Shown: piece by piece, positions 27,302 through 36,219 of the stretch
Position numbering within the stretch: the stretch's first letter is position 1
How the letters are laid out: every line of letters begins with the position of its first letter
Assembly (NCBI RefSeq): GCF_001435815.1
Contig: NZ_AZFV01000008.1
Location: 16,882 to 80,881 of the forward strand
Length of the DNA: 64,000 nt
Source of the DNA: Companilactobacillus nantensis DSM 16982
GTDB lineage: Bacteria > Bacillota > Bacilli > Lactobacillales > Lactobacillaceae
Reading direction: 5' to 3'
Position numbers and translations under genes: made by a program
The notes under the pieces: generated by a model
What the model was told of the DNA's origin: nothing
Database searches by the model: none
Seen by the model: only the letters and a program-made list of their open reading frames with translations

Positions 27302-28702
27302 TTATGCTGTAGCAACTTTTTCAGTCTTTACTCGGCGTTTCAAACCGATTCCTGTGAATCCACTAATAATGGAAAGAACTGGTGATAGTAGACTGAAGAA
27401 ACAGAATGGTAGGAACGCTAATGTTGGTACTCCTAAGGTATTAGCAGCGAAGGCTCCGGCTACTCCCCATGGAATCAAGTAGTTGATAACTGTTCCACCA
27501 TCTTCAAGGACACGGCTCAATGCTAAGTTATCTAAACCACGCTCGTTGAATGTTTCTTTGAAAGCTTTACCCGGTAAAATAACTGATAAGTATTGTTCAC
27601 CGACGAAGATGTTAACGCCAATTCCAGATAGGATCGTAGCTGTAACGACTGATCCTGGTGTCTTAAGCTTCTTAGCTAGAGGTGTCATGGCTGTTTGAAT
27701 GATGTCAAACTTCATTAACAAGCCACCTAACGAAAGTGTTAGGAAAATTAGTGAGACAGTACCCATCATGGAAGTAATTCCTCCACGAGTCAATAAAGCA
27801 TCAACACTGGCATTGCCCGTTTTTGAAACAAAGCCGCTTTCGATGAATCCGGCAATATCTTTAACAGGTGTACCAGGTTTTTCGATAAAAATCATTCCGA
27901 CAGTTACCGTAATATTTAAAATCAATGTCGCAATGGCTGGTATTTTCATGATTGAACAAGCAAACAACAACGCGATTGGTAAAATAGACCACCATGTAAT
28001 GATAAAGTGCGTATTTAAAACATTTAAAGTTGTATCAATTTTGCTTAAACTAGCGCCTGAACCGGCGTTACCTAAAATAGCGTAAAGAACTAGTGAAATT
28101 AAGAAAGCCGGAATTGTTGTCCACATCAAGTTTTTAATGTGATCGAACAAGTCATCTTCGGCAATTGCTGAAGCTAAATTAGTTGAATCTGAAAGTGGTG
28201 AAGTCTTATCACCAAAGATAGCACCTGAGATAATCGCACCAGCAACTAGAGCTGGATTCATACCTAATGTTTGACCCATTCCGAAGAGGGCAATTCCGAT
28301 TGTTGAAATAATTGTAAAAGCACTACCGATTGATGTACCAATCAAAGCACAAACTAAGAAAACAGATGGCACGAACCATTGTGCTGAAATCATGTGGAAT
28401 CCGGCAACCATCATTGATGGAATAATTCCGGCAGCAATCCAAGTACCAATCAAGGCACCGATTAAAATAAAAATGAAAATTGGGATAATACCATTTTTAA
28501 CACCGTCGGTAATTCCCTCAAAAATATCGTCCCATTCACTACCACGAACTTTGGCCCACAAAATCAATAGACCGATAACTACTAAGACTGGTGTTTGAGG
28601 AGATAATCCAAATTTGATAACTCCAAATCCTAAAACAATCAACATCATAACTAAAATGGCAATTGCCTCTTTAAAACTTACTTCTTTTTTGCTCTTATTC
28701 AT
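27302..28702 (-). CDS. NhaC-family Na+/H+ antiporter, probable tyrosine-linked transporter
   Basis: A 466-aa membrane protein with about 11-12 TM helices. NhaC signatures include IGTSIGSAFTIISTIGIALFG, IFGDKTSPLSDSTNLAS and VVTATILSGIGVNIFVGEQY. The ATG is preceded by TTTGGAGG. A T-box leader with a UAC (Tyr) specifier controls it. In related bacteria NhaC-like genes under Tyr T-boxes (yheL group) have been proposed to carry tyrosine, and the same is likely here. Na+/H+ exchange alone would not explain this control. Confidence 0.85.
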   Translation of the reverse strand: MNKSKKEVSFKEAIAILVMMLIVLGFGVIKFGLSPQTPVLVVIGLLILWAKVRGSEWDDIFEGITDGVKNGIIPIFIFILIGALIGTWIAAGIIPSMMVAGFHMISAQWFVPSVFLVCALIGTSIGSAFTIISTIGIALFGMGQTLGMNPALVAGAIISGAIFGDKTSPLSDSTNLASAIAEDDLFDHIKNLMWTTIPAFLISLVLYAILGNAGSGASLSKIDTTLNVLNTHFIITWWSILPIALLFACSIMKIPAIATLILNITVTVGMIFIEKPGTPVKDIAGFIESGFVSKTGNASVDALLTRGGITSMMGTVSLIFLTLSLGGLLMKFDIIQTAMTPLAKKLKTPGSVVTATILSGIGVNIFVGEQYLSVILPGKAFKETFNERGLDNLALSRVLEDGGTVINYLIPWGVAGAFAANTLGVPTLAFLPFCFFSLLSPVLSIISGFTGIGLKRRVKTEKVATA

Positions 28703-28799
28703 GTTTTTTCCTCCAAATTGTTTTTATCTATAACGAGAAAAACTAATATCGAGGATTTCCACCGCATGTATTAATAATCATTTTCCGTACCCCTTGTAT

Positions 28800-29050
28800 A
28801 AAAAAAGTCCCTGCTGCAAATATGCAACAGGGACGATTTACCGTGGTACCACCCAGCTTGAGAATAGTTAAATAAACTATTACTCCACTCTTGAGAAATA
28901 ACGGCTCTCTTTTTCCGCTTGGCAAAACCAAGTCATGTCTGGTATTTCATAACTGCACCCTGACCAGTTCGCATCAACCACCGGCTTTCTTACACACAGA
29001 TACATTACTAATTGATTCAGACACTTATATTTGTTTATTTGATTGACATC
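28800..29050 (-). ncRNA. T-box riboswitch, tyrosine specifier
   Basis: On the minus strand, the Stem I base is AAGTGTCTG with CAGACATGACTT. The specifier loop ends GAAATAC directly before CAGAC, so the specifier codon is UAC (Tyr). The distal loop contains GGTTGATGCGAAC. The T-box motif GGGTGGTACCACGG (about 28840-28855) binds the uncharged tRNA end, and the terminator GTCCCTGTTGCA..GCAGGGAC plus T run is at 28801-28834. Uncharged tRNA-Tyr should allow read-through into the NhaC-type gene. Confidence 0.92.
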
Positions 29051-29051
29051 A

Positions 29052-29080
29052 ACAATAACAGGCAAATTTTAATCTGTCAA
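29052..29080 (-). promoter_or_regulatory. Promoter of the T-box transcript
   Basis: Minus strand TTGACA (29075-29080), 17 bp, TATTGT (29052-29057). The -35 box starts 16 bp from the end of element 9, so this element is outside the transcript. Confidence 0.8.
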
Positions 29081-29095
29081 CATTAAAGTTATATT

Positions 29096-29272
29096 GCCGC
29101 CACCGAGAGTGAGAAAATCAGGCTGCTGTGGGAACCGGTCTGAGCCAAGGTCTCAGACCTCGATTTTGAACTTCGCAAAGTACGCGAATTTCAAAACTCG
29201 TTCCGTGGTGTAAGGGCTAAAGCCCTAACGCCACCTGCACTGCTGCCAGATTTCCTCACTCTCAATGGCTAG
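29096..29272 (-). repeat. Cloverleaf element, copy 9 (subtype II)
   Basis: P1: CGAGAGTGAGAAAATC with GATTTCCTCACTCTCA. P2: GGGC/GCCC. P4: GGTCTGAG/CTCAGACC. Ends in CTAG. Paired with copy 10 across a 127-bp AT-rich spacer without ORFs. Confidence 0.92.
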
Positions 29273-29399
29273 TGTATTTTTTAATTTTTTGATTAATATA
29301 AATTTGAATTACGTGTTTATTATAAAATTAAATCTGACGTATTTTAATAATTTTCAGTATTCTATGAATTTGAATCCCTAATATGACAACTACATTCTA

Positions 29400-29482
29400 C
29401 TAGTCGGAAGAACCGAGACCTGAGACCTTGGCTCAGGTCGGTCCGCACAGCCAGTTAAGATTTTCTCGGTTCTGGAGACGGC
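29400..29482 (+). repeat. Cloverleaf element, copy 10: internal deletion keeping P4
   Basis: An 83-bp derivative, CTAGTCGGAAGAACCGAG to GGAGACGGC. The 5' P1 arm runs directly into P4 (CCTGAGACCTTGGCTCAGG), probably by deletion between two CCGAG copies, so P2 and P3 are lost. It faces the 3' end of the amino-acid ABC operon. Confidence 0.85.
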
Positions 29483-29567
29483 ATACTTAACTAATAAAAT
29501 AACGGAATGAATTATTAGTCCACTCCGTTATAACGACTCTATTAGTAAATTTTAACTTCAAAAATCC

Positions 29568-30221
29568 TTATGCCATGCGACGGTCGATGAATTTTGATAG
29601 TAATGACAAAGCGTAACAAACTACGAAGTACATTATAGCCATCGCTACGAAGACTGGAATGATATAGTTTGGATCTTGTCCATACACTACTTGGCCATGT
29701 TGCATCAATTCTGGCACAACGATAATTGTTGCCAACGATGTATCCTTAATTAATGAGATAAATTGACTAACTAGAGCTGGAATCATCTTTTTATATGCTT
29801 GTGGTAAAACGATATGCCACATTGCTTGAGACATTTTCATACCCATGGCTCTTGAGGCTTCCATTTGTCCGACATCAACTGCCAAAATACCTGAACGGAT
29901 AATTTCGGCAATCATCATTGATTCGAAAACTGTCATCGCTAAGATGGCCGCTGGTATCGTATCTGGTTTGAATCCGAATGCTGGCAAACCAAAGTACACG
30001 AAGAAAATAATCAGTAGCAATGGCAAGTTACGAATAACATCAATAATAAAACCAACGATTTTTGAAAGATATGGAATTTTCGCATAACGAATAATTCCTA
30101 GAACTGATCCAATAATGAAACTTAAAACCACCGATATAACGGAGATCAAAATCGTGATCCACAAGCCTTGGAGAAGGAATCTGATATTGATCCACGAATA
30201 AGCGTCAATCCAATTTTGCAT
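29568..30221 (-). CDS. Polar amino-acid ABC transporter permease 2
   Basis: A 217-aa inner-membrane permease (HisMQ/GlnP type) with about five TMs. The EAA loop is MEASRAMGMKMSQAMWHIVLPQAYKKMIPAL (in part) near residues 115-145. It is the last gene of a four-gene operon in the order ATPase, binding protein, permease 1, permease 2. It is expected to dimerise with permease 1. Confidence 0.9.
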   Translation of the reverse strand: MQNWIDAYSWINIRFLLQGLWITILISVISVVLSFIIGSVLGIIRYAKIPYLSKIVGFIIDVIRNLPLLLIIFFVYFGLPAFGFKPDTIPAAILAMTVFESMMIAEIIRSGILAVDVGQMEASRAMGMKMSQAMWHIVLPQAYKKMIPALVSQFISLIKDTSLATIIVVPELMQHGQVVYGQDPNYIIPVFVAMAIMYFVVCYALSLLSKFIDRRMA

Positions 30222-30233
30222 AATTTACTCCTC

Positions 30234-30872
30234 CTAAGCTAGTTTTCTTTCTAGATGTTGCATGTAATAACTTATTGGTAACGTAATAATCAAGTAGAAT
30301 ACACCAACAATGATGTATGTATTAACGGTATCAAAGGTTTGTGAGGCAATCGCATTACCTTGATACATCAAATCAAATCCGGCCACGAAAGCTAGAACTG
30401 AAGAGTTTTTGACCAAGTTAACGAATTGATTACCCAATGGCGGAATAACGTATTTGAAAGCTTGTGGTAAAACGATATAACGCATTGCTTGCCAAAAAGT
30501 CATTCCTTGTCCACGGGCAGCCTCCATTTGTCCGATATCAACTGAATTGATACCAGCACGAACTGTTTCAGCGATAAAGGCTGAGGTATAAATCGTTAAG
30601 CCAATTGTCCCAGCTGTGAAACCATTGATTTTAACAACATATAGTGGAATTACTAAATAAAAGAACATTGTAATAACTAATAGTGGAATATTACGGAAAA
30701 CTTCAACGTAAATATTACCAATGATACGTAAAAATTTATTGGGAACTACTTCGAGAATCGCGAACAATGAGCCGACGATCAAACTAAAGAACAGTGCTAG
30801 AACACTTGATAATAACGTCCAACCAAACCCACTGATAAATTCATTCCAGTTACTTGTTAGTAGATGAATCAT
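30234..30872 (-). CDS. Polar amino-acid ABC transporter permease 1
   Basis: A 212-aa permease with the EAA motif in MEAARGQGMTFWQAMRYIVLPQA. ATG 30872 follows AAGGAGG and overlaps the end of the binding-protein gene by 23 bp, which implies translational coupling. The substrate is probably glutamine, glutamate or a similar amino acid. Confidence 0.9.
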   Translation of the reverse strand: MIHLLTSNWNEFISGFGWTLLSSVLALFFSLIVGSLFAILEVVPNKFLRIIGNIYVEVFRNIPLLVITMFFYLVIPLYVVKINGFTAGTIGLTIYTSAFIAETVRAGINSVDIGQMEAARGQGMTFWQAMRYIVLPQAFKYVIPPLGNQFVNLVKNSSVLAFVAGFDLMYQGNAIASQTFDTVNTYIIVGVFYLIITLPISYYMQHLERKLA

Positions 30873-31695
30873 TGCGTAGCACCTCCTTGTAGTTAAATCC
30901 AGGAACATTACCGAACCACTTAATAATTAGTTTGTTGTATGTTCCGTCATTTTCAACTTCACTCAAAGCTTTGTTAACAGCTGACTTAAAATCAGTTTGG
31001 CCTTTGTTGATACCAATACCATAAGGTTCTGTCGTAAAGGCCTTACCTTGTAGTTTATAACCCGGATTATTGACAGCCATACCAGCTAAAATAACGTTAT
31101 CAGTTGTCAAAGCATCACCTTGACCTGACTTCAATGCTGTTAGAGCTTGCGCATAATCAGGCAATTGTAAAACTTGGGCTTTAGGAGCAAACTTCTTAAC
31201 GTTTTGAACTGAGTTTGAACCAACAACCCCAATAATTGTGCGATTATTTAAATCTTGCACTTTTTTAATTGGTGAACCATCTTTAACCAAGATTGATTGT
31301 CCAGCGTCAAAATAAGAGTTAGAAAAATCAATTGTCTTTTGACGTTCCGGCGTTATGGTCATTGTAGCGATGATTGCATCGATATTACCATTCTTCAACA
31401 AAGGGATACGTGACTGTGATGTAACGGTAACAAACTTAGCCTTAGCATCTTTACCATACATTTTTTTAGTAATAGCTTTGGCTAAATCAATTTCAAATCC
31501 CTTTTCTTGTCCGTCTTTAACATCTACCAAACCAAGTAACTTAGTATCAGCTTTGACACCCCAAGTAACTGTTTTGGATTTCTTGTCATTTTCATAAATA
31601 TTTTGTGATGACAGTGATTGGGAACCACAAGCAGTCAATGTAAAGACTAGAAGTAAAGAAGTGATAATTACTGCTAAATATTTCAAGCGTTTCAT
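30850..31695 (-). CDS. Amino-acid-binding lipoprotein
   Basis: A 281-aa extracellular solute-binding protein (family 3). The lipobox LTACGS puts the lipidated Cys at about residue 23. The binding fold includes DGQEKGFEIDLAKAITKKM, IDAIIATMTITPERQKTIDFS (in part) and EPYGIGINKGQ. It feeds the permease pair downstream. Confidence 0.92.
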   Translation of the reverse strand: MKRLKYLAVIITSLLLVFTLTACGSQSLSSQNIYENDKKSKTVTWGVKADTKLLGLVDVKDGQEKGFEIDLAKAITKKMYGKDAKAKFVTVTSQSRIPLLKNGNIDAIIATMTITPERQKTIDFSNSYFDAGQSILVKDGSPIKKVQDLNNRTIIGVVGSNSVQNVKKFAPKAQVLQLPDYAQALTALKSGQGDALTTDNVILAGMAVNNPGYKLQGKAFTTEPYGIGINKGQTDFKSAVNKALSEVENDGTYNKLIIKWFGNVPGFNYKEVLRNDSSTNK

Positions 31696-31707
31696 ATCCT
31701 TATCCCC

Positions 31708-32448
31708 CTAGTGTTTAATAATTTTGCTTAGGAACTGTCTTGCACGTTCATTAGTTGGATGGTTGAAGAATTTGTCCTTTTCGTCATCCTCCAAAATTTG
31801 TCCGTCAGCCATAAAGATAACCCGGTTGGCAACTTCTTGAGCAAAGCCCATTTCGTGCGTAACAATCAAAGAAGTCATATCACTTTGACTAGTAACATAT
31901 TTGATAACTTTCAAAACATCGTCGATCATTTCAGGATCCAAAGCACTTGTTGGTTCATCAAACAACATGCAACGAGGCTTCATAGCTAAAGCTCTAGCAA
32001 TCGCAACACGTTGTTTTTGACCACCAGAAATTTGAGAAGGCATATTATGAGCTTTATCAGCTAAACCAACTTGTTCAAGTAAGGCCATAGCTTGCTTCTT
32101 GTTTTCTTCTTCATTCATTTTCAAAACGATTCGAGGTGCAAGCATGATATTTTCCAAAACATCTTTGTTAGCATACAAATTAAAGTGTTGGAAAACCATC
32201 CCAACATCACGTCTAATACGGTTAATATCAGTTGATTTCTCAGCAATATCATGACCGTTGACAATCAATTGTCCCTCTTGAATCGTTTCCAGACCATTGA
32301 CAGTTCTGGCTAAAGTACTTTTACCGGATCCAGATGGTCCAATCAAAACAACCGTCTCACCCTTGTCAATTTCCAAGTTCACATCTTTCAAAGCATGGAA
32401 ATCTCCGTAATATTTTTGAACATCGCGGAATTCAATCATTGATGACAT
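31708..32448 (-). CDS. glnQ: Amino-acid ABC transporter ATP-binding protein
   Basis: A 246-aa ATPase of the polar amino-acid family. Walker A is GPSGSGKST, the signature is ISGGQKQRVAIARAL, Walker B is CMLFDEPTSALDPEM, and the H loop is LIVTHEMGFAQEV. It is the first gene of the operon; the ATG follows AGAAGGGAG. The GlnQ name is by similarity only, and the substrate is not determined. Confidence 0.9.
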   Translation of the reverse strand: MSSMIEFRDVQKYYGDFHALKDVNLEIDKGETVVLIGPSGSGKSTLARTVNGLETIQEGQLIVNGHDIAEKSTDINRIRRDVGMVFQHFNLYANKDVLENIMLAPRIVLKMNEEENKKQAMALLEQVGLADKAHNMPSQISGGQKQRVAIARALAMKPRCMLFDEPTSALDPEMIDDVLKVIKYVTSQSDMTSLIVTHEMGFAQEVANRVIFMADGQILEDDEKDKFFNHPTNERARQFLSKIIKH

Positions 32449-32516
32449 AGCTAATACTCCCTTCTATCCTCATAAAAAAATAGTCCTATTGTGTCAGTGC
32501 CGTCCCTTAATTCTTT

Positions 32517-32634
32517 TTTGGTCGGTGATAAACAACTAAAACCAAGTCTAATTCACAAAATTTAAATCATACTAACGTGACGTGTTTTAAATAATAATCC
32601 AACAAAATAAATATTTTGCCACTCTGGAGACGGC
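32517..32634 (+). repeat. Degenerate cloverleaf remnant
   Basis: TTGGTCGG at the left and TTTTGCCACTCTGGAGACGGC (in two parts) at 32614-32634 match the two ends of the family, but the middle is unrelated AT-rich sequence. A GTGCCGTCCC at about 32497-32506 may be the end of a lost partner copy. Confidence 0.5.
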
Positions 32635-32682
32635 TTTATACATGTCACATTTATATTAAGAAAATTTTAATGTTTAATTTGT

Positions 32683-32752
32683 GTTTTGGCAACAAAAAAA
32701 CATTTTGTGAAAAAAATGTTCGGCTTTTTGTTGATTGGACACAGTCCTAAAA
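32683..32752. other. Hairpin in the glnQ upstream region
   Basis: GGCAACAAAAA pairs with TTTTTGTTGATT, and an inner AACATTTT/AAAAATGTT stem adds to it, within 300 bp upstream of glnQ. It may be a leader structure or a terminator. Confidence 0.45.
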
Positions 32753-32826
32753 AAACTATAACACCAATGTTATCAGTATTATAATCGAAACACTTTTCGG
32801 AATAAAAAAAATTTTACGAACAAACA

Positions 32827-32864
32827 AAAAGTCCACGCATTAGAATGTACGTGGACTCTTTTTA
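32827..32864. terminator. Bidirectional terminator after the Bce-like operon
   Basis: AAAAAGTCCACG...CGTGGACTCTTTTT hairpin. Confidence 0.82.
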
Positions 32865-32926
32865 ATTCTTTCGAAAAATTGTTGAGGATTTCGAAATCTT
32901 ATTAGATTAATTATTAAGGGGGAAGT

Positions 32927-32996
32927 GCTTCTCGTCTCCGAGAAGCTGCGCACAAAAGGTCATTACCCGCTGTGCGCAGTTCCTCGGAAAGGAACT
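32927..32996 (-). ncRNA. Block of three directly abutting hairpins in the 3' UTR
   Basis: GCTTCTCG-TCTC-CGAGAAGC (32927-32946), TGCGCAC...GTGCGCA (32947-32978) and AGTTCCT...AGGAACT (32978-32996) follow each other with no linker, starting 7 bp after the permease stop. This GC-rich block stands out from the AT-rich surroundings. It may stabilise the mRNA 3' end or be a small RNA processed from it. Confidence 0.5.
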
Positions 32997-33003
32997 GCTA
33001 AAA

Positions 33004-34794
33004 CTATTTCAGAACAATCTTCTTGTAGAGATATCTGGTTAAGAAGTAGTAACCAAGATATAAGACGATGAAGATAGCAAATGGAATTTCAATATGCGCA
33101 TATGGCTTATAAAGAATGGCACTGAACATTTGTAAACCAAGTAACACATGGATCACACCTAAAATTGCAGGTACTGAGAAAAGTACAGCAATTTCTTTAT
33201 TGATTGTTGAACGAAGAACCTTTTGACGTGTACCAATCTTGTAAAGCATGTTGTAACGCTTAACATCGCCATTGGCACCGGAAAGAATCTTGAACATCAA
33301 ACAACTGGCTAACATAGCTAGGAAAGCAATTCCTAGGAAGAATCCCATAAATTCTAGTCCAGAGAAGAAACCATTAATCATGTTATAAGCACTGAACTTG
33401 TCGCCACCTGCTTTGGCCAAAACTGGATAACGCTTAGCTTCAGCTTTTGAAATTGCTTTAATACCAGCTAAATTATCTTTAAAGGAATTAGTTTTAACTA
33501 AAACGGTTGTTGTTTCTTGACCATTAATGGCGTTATAGTCAGCATCACTGACAAACTTAGCTTCTTTACCACGTTGCTCTGGTAAACGCGTATTCATCAA
33601 CTCAAACTTGGCATTATCACTCTTATTAGGATCAGTTGTCTTATTAAGTTTGGCTACCATCGTCTTAGTATTGATTTGTGAATAACCAATTGGTTGTTTT
33701 TTAAATTCACTAGCACGATAGTAAACTGCTTTATCATCTGATTTAAAGTTGTAAACATTCTTAGACTTAATATTTAAACTCTTTAAACGTTTTTGTTGTG
33801 CAGCATCTGGATTAGTTAGTTGCACATCATAATAATTTTGACCATTAACAACGTTATCAATTTGGTTGTTAAAGCCTAGTCCAACAGTAATTGCACCAAG
33901 TGCTAAAGCAAACATCATTGAAACCATTGAGAGAATCTTTGTGTAATCATTAATACGGAAACTTAATTGAGAAAGTGTGAAGTTGTTCAAACCTTTTTGA
34001 GAATATTTCGTATTACGTTTTAACATTGAAATAATAGCTGTCACAAATGAGTTAATTGTGAAGTAAGTTCCGGCAACGATTGTCACTAAGGCAATTGGAA
34101 CACCTAACATGATGAAGCCAGCTTCCTTACCCATATACCACATTGCAACATAACCTACAGCTAAAAGTACCAATCCTAAAACAGCTTGAACTGTTTTCAA
34201 AACGCCGTTACGTTTGATTTTAACTGGTTGACTATCACGTTTTAATAAAGTTAAAACCTTACTACGACGGAGTGAAATTGAATTTCTAATTGCAGAAAAC
34301 ATGAAAATGGCGATAAAGAAAATAAATGTCCAAACTAGAGCTGGTAAATAGAAACTATTGAAGTGTTTTACGTGCATATCTAACGCACTGATAATCCACT
34401 TACTTACAAAACCAGTAGTAATGATACCGATAGCTGAGCCAATTACAGTAGAAATAGCACCGATAGCAAAAGTTTCCACGAAGATCATGCGAGAAATCTT
34501 GCTACTCTTCGCTCCAAGCATCATGAACATCCCATATTCCTTTTGACGCATACTCAACAGGAAGGTATTCGCATAATTCACATAAACGATTGTGATGATT
34601 GCTAGTAAAACAATCCCAAAACCGAAGATGAAACTTGTGGCTGCTGCTGGAGAATTAGAACTTAAAAATGTTTGATTAGTTGCCAGTGACATGAACATAT
34701 AGAAAATAGCTGATGCAATCATCAAACCGGAAAATAACACGCTATAATCACGCATTCGATGTTTAATGCCACTTAAGGCTAATTTATTTAACAT
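33004..34794 (-). CDS. Bce-type ABC transporter permease
   Basis: A 596-aa FtsX-like permease. It has an N-terminal TM cluster (YSVLFSGLMIASAIFYMFMS; YVNYANTFLLSMRQKEYGMFMMLGA, in part), about ten TMs in total, and a large extracellular region at about residues 320-490, typical of BceB-like peptide sensors and flippases. It follows the ATPase by 15 bp. No two-component system is adjacent, so regulation may be supplied elsewhere. The likely role is resistance to cell-wall-active peptides or bacteriocins. Confidence 0.85.
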   Translation of the reverse strand: MLNKLALSGIKHRMRDYSVLFSGLMIASAIFYMFMSLATNQTFLSSNSPAAATSFIFGFGIVLLAIITIVYVNYANTFLLSMRQKEYGMFMMLGAKSSKISRMIFVETFAIGAISTVIGSAIGIITTGFVSKWIISALDMHVKHFNSFYLPALVWTFIFFIAIFMFSAIRNSISLRRSKVLTLLKRDSQPVKIKRNGVLKTVQAVLGLVLLAVGYVAMWYMGKEAGFIMLGVPIALVTIVAGTYFTINSFVTAIISMLKRNTKYSQKGLNNFTLSQLSFRINDYTKILSMVSMMFALALGAITVGLGFNNQIDNVVNGQNYYDVQLTNPDAAQQKRLKSLNIKSKNVYNFKSDDKAVYYRASEFKKQPIGYSQINTKTMVAKLNKTTDPNKSDNAKFELMNTRLPEQRGKEAKFVSDADYNAINGQETTTVLVKTNSFKDNLAGIKAISKAEAKRYPVLAKAGGDKFSAYNMINGFFSGLEFMGFFLGIAFLAMLASCLMFKILSGANGDVKRYNMLYKIGTRQKVLRSTINKEIAVLFSVPAILGVIHVLLGLQMFSAILYKPYAHIEIPFAIFIVLYLGYYFLTRYLYKKIVLK

Positions 34795-34809
34795 ACTGTT
34801 TCTCCCCTC

Positions 34810-35562
34810 CTATTCAGCGAATGTTCCTAATGAATCTAGAATTTCTTGGTAGTATTCCGCACGACTAGCGTCTTCTTTCTTCAACTCTTGACCAATCTCA
34901 CCATCTTTAATGAAAAGAATACGGTCACAGAAACTAGCTGAGAATGGATCGTGAGTTACAAGTAAAATTGATACATTATCTTCACGATTAATTTTTGTTA
35001 GAGTATCCATCAAAGCTCTAGCACTCTTCGAATCCAAAGCACCAGTAGGTTCGTCACCAAAGACGATTGATGGTTCATGAACTAGGGCACGAGCAGCGGC
35101 GACACGTTGTTTTTGACCACCTGATAGTTCTGTTGGATAGTGATTTAAAATCTCTGTTAGGCCTAATTTTTCAGCGATACTCGTCACTGCAGGCTTGATT
35201 GACTTAGATGGTTTGTTTTGTAGAGCTAATGGCAAAGCAATATTTTCATAAGCAGTTAAGTTTTCCAACAAATTGAAGTCTTGGAAAATGAAACCAATTT
35301 TATTGGCACGGAAATCAGCCATTTGATTGTTTTTTAATTTAGTAATATCTTGACCAGCAATTTCAACACGACCACTAGTTGGTGTGTCTAGAGTTGAAAG
35401 AATATTTAAAAGTGTTGTTTTACCTGAACCTGAAGCACCCATAATTCCTACGAATTCGCCGGGCTTAACTTCAAAATTTACATCGGATAAAGCTTTGAAT
35501 TGTTTCTCTCCAGCCTTACCATAAATTTTTTCAACATTTTGTACATCGACGATTTTTTGCAT
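34810..35562 (-). CDS. Bce-type ABC transporter ATP-binding protein
   Basis: A 250-aa ATPase. Walker A is GASGSGKTT, the signature is LSGGQKQRVAAARAL, Walker B is IVFGDEPTGALD, and the H loop is LLVTHDPF. It pairs with the downstream permease. Confidence 0.9.
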   Translation of the reverse strand: MQKIVDVQNVEKIYGKAGEKQFKALSDVNFEVKPGEFVGIMGASGSGKTTLLNILSTLDTPTSGRVEIAGQDITKLKNNQMADFRANKIGFIFQDFNLLENLTAYENIALPLALQNKPSKSIKPAVTSIAEKLGLTEILNHYPTELSGGQKQRVAAARALVHEPSIVFGDEPTGALDSKSARALMDTLTKINREDNVSILLVTHDPFSASFCDRILFIKDGEIGQELKKEDASRAEYYQEILDSLGTFAE

Positions 35563-35666
35563 TTGTACTTCCCTCCATTTGATATATCTATCATAACGGC
35601 TAGGACGTTTAGGGTCGTGCGATTCTCCTTACATTTCCTTACACTTTTGTAAGCCGCACTTACGGG

Positions 35667-35858
35667 GCCGTCTCCGGTCACAAGGGGTGAAATCGCTGTG
35701 AGGAACGGCTCAAGCCTGAGGAGCGGTCTTGACCCTCGATTTTGAACTTCGCAGAACCCGCGAATTTCAAAATACGTCCTGTGCTGTAAGGCCGAGAAAA
35801 ATCACTCGACCTAACACCACTGCCACTGCTGATTTCACCCCTTGTGCCCTCCGACTAT
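35667..35858 (-). repeat. Cloverleaf element, copy 12 (subtype II, enlarged hairpins)
   Basis: At 192 bp this is the longest copy. P1: GTCACAAGGGGTGAAATC with GATTTCACCCCTTGTG. P2 is extended to GGTCGAG/CTCGGCC. P4 keeps TCAAG/CTTGA with a larger loop. The left end is GCCGTCTCC, and the right end is CTAT instead of CTAG. Forms a pair with copy 13 between the divergent Bce-like and permease genes. Confidence 0.88.
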
Positions 35859-35967
35859 TGGATTCTTAAATTTTATGTTTCTTACGAATAATTATGTCAA
35901 AGAGCTGCAATGATTTTCAAAAGCATCCAACTACTCAAATATATAAACACTGCAAACATTTATTAAA

Positions 35968-36146
35968 CTAGTCGGAGGAGCTGAGAAATATTAACTGGCT
36001 GTGAATGTGGCGTTAGGGCTTTAGCCCTTACACCACTGGGCGTGTTTGGAGACTTGCCGAACTTGCAAGGCTTCAAACCGAGGGACGAGACCTTGGCTCG
36101 GCCCGGTCCGCATAGACAGTTAATGTTTCTCAGCTCCGGAGACAGC
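35968..36146 (+). repeat. Cloverleaf element, copy 13 (subtype I)
   Basis: CTAGTCGGAGGAG to GGAGACAGC. P1: GAGCTGAGAAATATTAACTG with CAGTTAATGTTTCTCAGCTC (one U-G). P2: GGGC/GCCC. P4: GGGACGAG/CTCGGCCC (one mismatch). It ends 73 bp before the permease ATG, with a weak promoter (TTGATA..TATTCG) starting 2 bp later. Confidence 0.92.
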
Positions 36147-36219
36147 AATTGATATATAATATTTGAGGACTATTCGCAAAGATGTCCGAAAATATAAAAC
36201 ACTAAGGGGTGTATTTCCG

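Noticed and set aside
32497-32510. Left partner (reverse copy) of the remnant at 32.5 kb
   Set aside because: Only GTGCCGTCCC resembles the end; too short to support a copy.
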